NCBI GenBank assembly: GCA_043797305.1
Contig: JAZDPW010000002.1
Coordinates: forward strand, 1-8,223
Length of the DNA: 8,223 nt
Direction of reading: 5' to 3'
Source: CAZGHF01 sp043797305
GTDB taxonomy: Bacteria > Patescibacteriota > Minisyncoccia > UBA6257 > GWB1-50-10
Below the pieces are notes generated by a model, which was not told the DNA's origin, did not search any database, and saw nothing but the letters and a program-made list of their open reading frames with translations. Below are positions 6,199 to 8,223 of this stretch, piece after piece (position 1 is the first letter of the stretch; the number at the start of each line of letters is the position of its first letter). Made by a program: the position numbers and the translations under genes.

Positions 6199-7413
6199 TT
6201 ATTTTGCAACATGGATGTGAAAAGGAACATTATTAACGTATCTTTTCACGCCCGGCACGCCCGGTATTTCCCCGGTTTCATCAGGGACGACCGGCGAGCA
6301 GGAACCCTTAGGACCCTCTATTAGAACGGTATTAAAATCGGCTTGAGCGAACCTCTTTGCTATATCCAGAGCCTGATTGCATTGGTCTGAAACCGACGCA
6401 GGGGCCATATCAATCGCCCTGCCGTTGTAATGTTGGGGAGAAGCGTGGTTCGCGGTGGGTGGGAAAGCCTCAGTAATCCGCCATTTATTTGAACCAAAGT
6501 TGTCCTGGATGAAATCATCTTCAAAAACATTTTCTAATCTTTCAACGATGGATTCCTCTAGAAAGCATTTACCCAGCGTGCTGCTGAGGCAAGTATTCCC
6601 CGCTTTAATAGGAATTTCATCGGGTATTATTTTACAGTTTTCGCAGACACAAGGATAGACCCGGCTGGGGTTGCCTGGTAGGCAAGCACTCGTACGCTTA
6701 TCGATGGTGGTGCAAACAGCCGACGGGTCCTCAAAGTCACAGGAGGTTTTATCTTCCGGGTCGTAGAAGCAAGCAGCATCACACCCGATTCCTTCGGGAG
6801 CTACATAGGGCGAGTAGGCGCATTTAATGCAGGCTACATCACCAAGTTTTTTATCTCCTGCTACCTCTCCTATGCCGCAAGCTCGCTCACTTGCTTTACA
6901 GGCGGGCAGGCAATCTATTCCAGGTCTCGTGCTGGTGCCGGCGGTAGCTCCTTCCCCGCAGACCGGAAGGGTTTTTGGTACTTCGGGCATACAATCTATT
7001 CCCGGCCTTTCGCCAGGGTTGCACGGTTCCCAATCGCCGCCCGGTGGTTTCAGTGCCGTAATCTGGGGATTTATTGTATTCAATATAAAGTATGAGCCCA
7101 AAAGCAGAGCCACCCCCCACAAAGCAGAGGTGATATAACTTTTGGCCTCACTCTGTTTATCGGGACTGCCGGAGGAGACCATATAGTAAATTGCTCCACC
7201 CACGATTACCGCGACGGCAACGGCTCCGGCGGCGCCCACCGCAAACCAATAGAGCCGCACGATGTAATCGGCGATGCTCTCATCGGTAATGGTTGTATCC
7301 GGTGAAGTGATTACATCCAGCTCAAGGGCGTGGGCAGGATCGGTAACCAGTAACTGGTAACCGGTAACTAGTAGCAGAGCGAAGATAATTACCCAAAAAC
7401 TTTTATTTCTCAT
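6199..7413 (-). CDS. Secreted fusion: TrbC/VirB2-like pilin segment + Cys-rich region + M15 peptidase-like domain
   Basis: This 404-residue protein has three visible parts. A signal peptide (MRNK, hydrophobic core, likely cleavage after AHA at 27-29) precedes two hydrophobic helices, about 50-80 and 93-112, separated by the loop SSGSPDKQSEAK and ending SYFILNTINPQI. That is the pattern of TrbC/VirB2-type pilins common in Patescibacteria. Residues about 125-285 hold 18 cysteines with few other features, including a repeated RPGIDC (136-141 and 163-168). The C-terminal ~115 residues contain ITEAFPPT, then SPQHYNGRAID with H328, G331, A333 and D335, and a final FHIH with H399 and H401. These match the S-x-x-H-x-x-G-x-A-x-D and H-x-H zinc-site signatures of M15 DD-peptidases. 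The Glu normally three residues before the last-motif His is Val here, so activity is doubtful. It sits 1 base after the upstream gene. Domain names are by motif recognition only. Confidence 0.75.
   Translation of the reverse strand: MRNKSFWVIIFALLLVTGYQLLVTDPAHALELDVITSPDTTITDESIADYIVRLYWFAVGAAGAVAVAVIVGGAIYYMVSSGSPDKQSEAKSYITSALWGVALLLGSYFILNTINPQITALKPPGGDWEPCNPGERPGIDCMPEVPKTLPVCGEGATAGTSTRPGIDCLPACKASERACGIGEVAGDKKLGDVACIKCAYSPYVAPEGIGCDAACFYDPEDKTSCDFEDPSAVCTTIDKRTSACLPGNPSRVYPCVCENCKIIPDEIPIKAGNTCLSSTLGKCFLEESIVERLENVFEDDFIQDNFGSNKWRITEAFPPTANHASPQHYNGRAIDMAPASVSDQCNQALDIAKRFAQADFNTVLIEGPKGSCSPVVPDETGEIPGVPGVKRYVNNVPFHIHVAK
7341..7375 (+). repeat. 7-base tandem repeat (YRGTARC, mostly YRGTAAC), five units, inside a signal-peptide coding region
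   Basis: Five adjacent 7-mers share the ending GTAAC or GTAGC; the two leading bases run CG, CA, TG, CG, TA. The third base is G in every unit. Read on the minus strand in the gene's frame, the array encodes LLVTGYQLLVT, the hydrophobic core of the signal peptide of the 6199-7413 gene. Because 7 is not a multiple of 3, three units (21 bases) give a seven-residue peptide period. Confidence 0.75.
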
Positions 7414-7414
7414 G

Positions 7415-8119
7415 TCAATAAATTACCAATCTTATTCTCGATGTTGCCGTTTCGAAAAAGTCGCTTACGTTCCGGGCGGTGCCGGTAATTTGGATAGTCT
7501 GTCCGGCGGGTGCTTGACCAATATTTAATAAGAGTAGGTTATCGTTGCCACTTTTTTGTATCCCGCCATTGTTAACCTGCCAAAAGAAATTCAGGTCCCG
7601 AAAAGCGTCTACGTTGAAAAAATAGGGAACGGCGGTTACCTCGATTTTATTGCCGGATTTCACAAGCTGGTTGAGATAGGGTGACTCAAGGACGACCATC
7701 GGACTCGAAACGGGAATGCGGATTGAGTTTTCAAAAATCTCGTCCTCTAATTGGATACCCACCCTTACAAAATGACTGTCGCCGACCGATTCGCTCGCGC
7801 TGAAGGCGATTTCTTTCAAACCGTCGCCGCGGCCCTTGAGTTTTTCGTCAACATACCAGGTGAAGGACGCCCCCGACAAGTCGGTGAGTTTTCCGCTTCG
7901 CAGGACCTCGGCCGAAACCGTAAGGGGCGTTCCCGGCGTTGCCGGTGCCTTCCCCCCGAAGTCGGCCGGGTAAAAATTATCGGCTTGCCAAGTCATAATA
8001 ACCTGGGCCGAGGTTTGGGCGGCCGCACCAGTGACTAATAACTGATAACCGATAACTAATAACACAACCAAAATAGTCATTAATTGTAAGTCATGGGTTG
8101 TAAGTTTACTAAATCTCAT
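7415..8119 (-). CDS. Secreted protein with Ig/PKD-like beta domains, function unknown
   Basis: This 234-residue protein has a signal peptide: basic start MRFSK, hydrophobic core LVVLLVIGYQLLVTG, likely cleavage after AAA at 32-34. The mature part reads as two all-beta domains. The first (about 40-118) opens IMTWQADNFYPADFGGK and contains SFTWYVDEKLKGRGDGL, the W-x-x-(D/N) core strand of PKD/Ig-like folds. The second (about 120-234) has FFWQVNNGGIQKSGNDNL and ends in ITGTARNVSDFFETATSRIRL. There are no cysteines and no catalytic motif. The ATG at 8119 is preferred over the internal ATG at 8080 because it supplies the basic n-region and overlaps the upstream stop as ATGA. It is followed after 1 base by the pilin-like gene, so the two are probably co-translated and co-exported. 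Similar WY-strand secreted proteins beside VirB2-like pilins are familiar in Parcubacteria, from recollection. Confidence 0.75.
   Translation of the reverse strand: MRFSKLTTHDLQLMTILVVLLVIGYQLLVTGAAAQTSAQVIMTWQADNFYPADFGGKAPATPGTPLTVSAEVLRSGKLTDLSGASFTWYVDEKLKGRGDGLKEIAFSASESVGDSHFVRVGIQLEDEIFENSIRIPVSSPMVVLESPYLNQLVKSGNKIEVTAVPYFFNVDAFRDLNFFWQVNNGGIQKSGNDNLLLLNIGQAPAGQTIQITGTARNVSDFFETATSRIRLVIY
8029..8063 (+). repeat. 7-base tandem repeat (YRRTRAC), five units, inside a second signal-peptide coding region
   Basis: There are five units; the two leading bases run CA, TA, TG, CG, TA. The first unit is GTGAC-type and the last four end ATAAC. On the minus strand it encodes LLVIGYQLLVT within the signal peptide of the 7415-8119 gene. 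It aligns base for base, without gaps, with the array at 7341-7375: 27 of 35 positions are identical and all eight differences are transitions. Confidence 0.75.
8075..8108 (+). repeat. 14-base direct repeat next to the second array
   Basis: AGTCATTAATTGTA (8075-8088) is followed directly by AGTCATGGGTTGTA (8089-8102), 11 of 14 identical, and then a partial third copy AGTTTA (8103-8108). Each 14-mer can be read as two 7-mers. On the minus strand this block encodes KLTTHDLQLMT, the segment just before the hydrophobic core of the same signal peptide. Confidence 0.55.
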
Positions 8120-8223
8120 GCTGCTTTTTTCAACTTACTTGCTATTTTTGCGGCGGGACCAGCTGCACTTGTCGCTGTCTCGATAATTTTAGGATGATTA
8201 TGAAGAATAACAGTCATCCAGAA
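8116..8223 (-). CDS. C-terminal tail of an unidentified protein, gene continues outside window
   Basis: An open frame enters from the right edge and runs 35 codons to a TGA at 8118-8116 that overlaps the next start as ATGA, the usual sign of translational coupling. The visible tail contains MTVILHNHPKIIETATSAAG and ends PAAKIASKLKKAA, an Ala/Lys-rich, probably helical and cytoplasmic end. There is no domain to identify it. The overlap and shared direction suggest that it is an upstream member of the same operon as the secreted and pilin-like genes. With so little visible, a chance open frame is possible. Confidence 0.55.
   Translation of the reverse strand, partial: FWMTVILHNHPKIIETATSAAGPAAKIASKLKKAA

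Noticed and set aside
6827..7138. Plus-strand open frame of 103 codons opposite the Cys-rich gene.
   Set aside because: Its composition mirrors the Cys/Gly/Pro-rich minus-strand gene; no start signal, no domain.
7341..8063. Heptamer arrays considered as CRISPR or phage attachment sites.
   Set aside because: Units are directly adjacent with no spacers, far too short for CRISPR repeats, and no integrase or cas gene is present in the window.
3983..8118. Alternative genetic code with TGA read as an amino acid, as in some Patescibacteria.
   Set aside because: TGA ends rnpA two bases before yidC and also ends the genes before 8119 and 7413; no TGA interrupts any recognised gene.

Overview
The window looks like the replication-origin neighbourhood of a Candidate Phyla Radiation (Patescibacteria) bacterium, most likely of the Parcubacteria group. 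This rests on four things: the dnaN-dnaA / rpmH-rnpA-yidC-jag core; small, pared-down versions of RnpA, YidC and Jag; a tight operon of secreted proteins that includes a TrbC/VirB2-type two-helix pilin domain of a kind common in these genomes; and no Shine-Dalgarno sequence before any complete gene. TGA is used as a stop, so the standard bacterial code applies. The placement is from recognition of protein features and was not tested by a search.

Left part (1-3595). The 3' end of a class A penicillin-binding protein gene (+) stops one base from the end of dnaN (-). dnaN (sliding clamp) and dnaA (initiator) lie on the minus strand, separated by a 165-base gap. This gap holds DnaA-box-like 9-mers, an AT-rich stretch, and two oppositely oriented arrays of a degenerate 7-base repeat. 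A 149-base divergent gap between dnaA and rpmH holds three more DnaA-box-like 9-mers spaced 11 bases apart. Either or both gaps may form oriC. No gap in the window exceeds 165 bases.

Middle (3596-5095). A compact plus-strand operon: rpmH (ribosomal protein L34), a short rnpA (RNase P protein), yidC (membrane insertase) and a jag/khpB-like gene that overlaps yidC by 26 bases. RnpA lacks its usual first helix, and the KH domain of Jag lacks the GxxG loop.

Right part (5092-8223). A minus-strand operon running toward jag, with junctions of -3 (ATGA overlap), 1 and 9 bases. In transcription order it encodes the tail of an unidentified protein, a secreted protein with Ig/PKD-like beta domains, a secreted protein joining a VirB2-like pilin segment to a cysteine-rich region and an M15-peptidase-like C-terminal domain, and a membrane-anchored protein with a probable beta-propeller. 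Together they look like parts of a cell-surface apparatus, perhaps pilus- or secretion-related; the function is not known from sequence.

The most unusual signal is the 7-base repeat family (about YRGTRAY). It occurs in the dnaA-dnaN gap and also inside two neighbouring genes, where it encodes the hydrophobic cores of both signal peptides (LLVTGYQLLVT and LLVIGYQLLVT).
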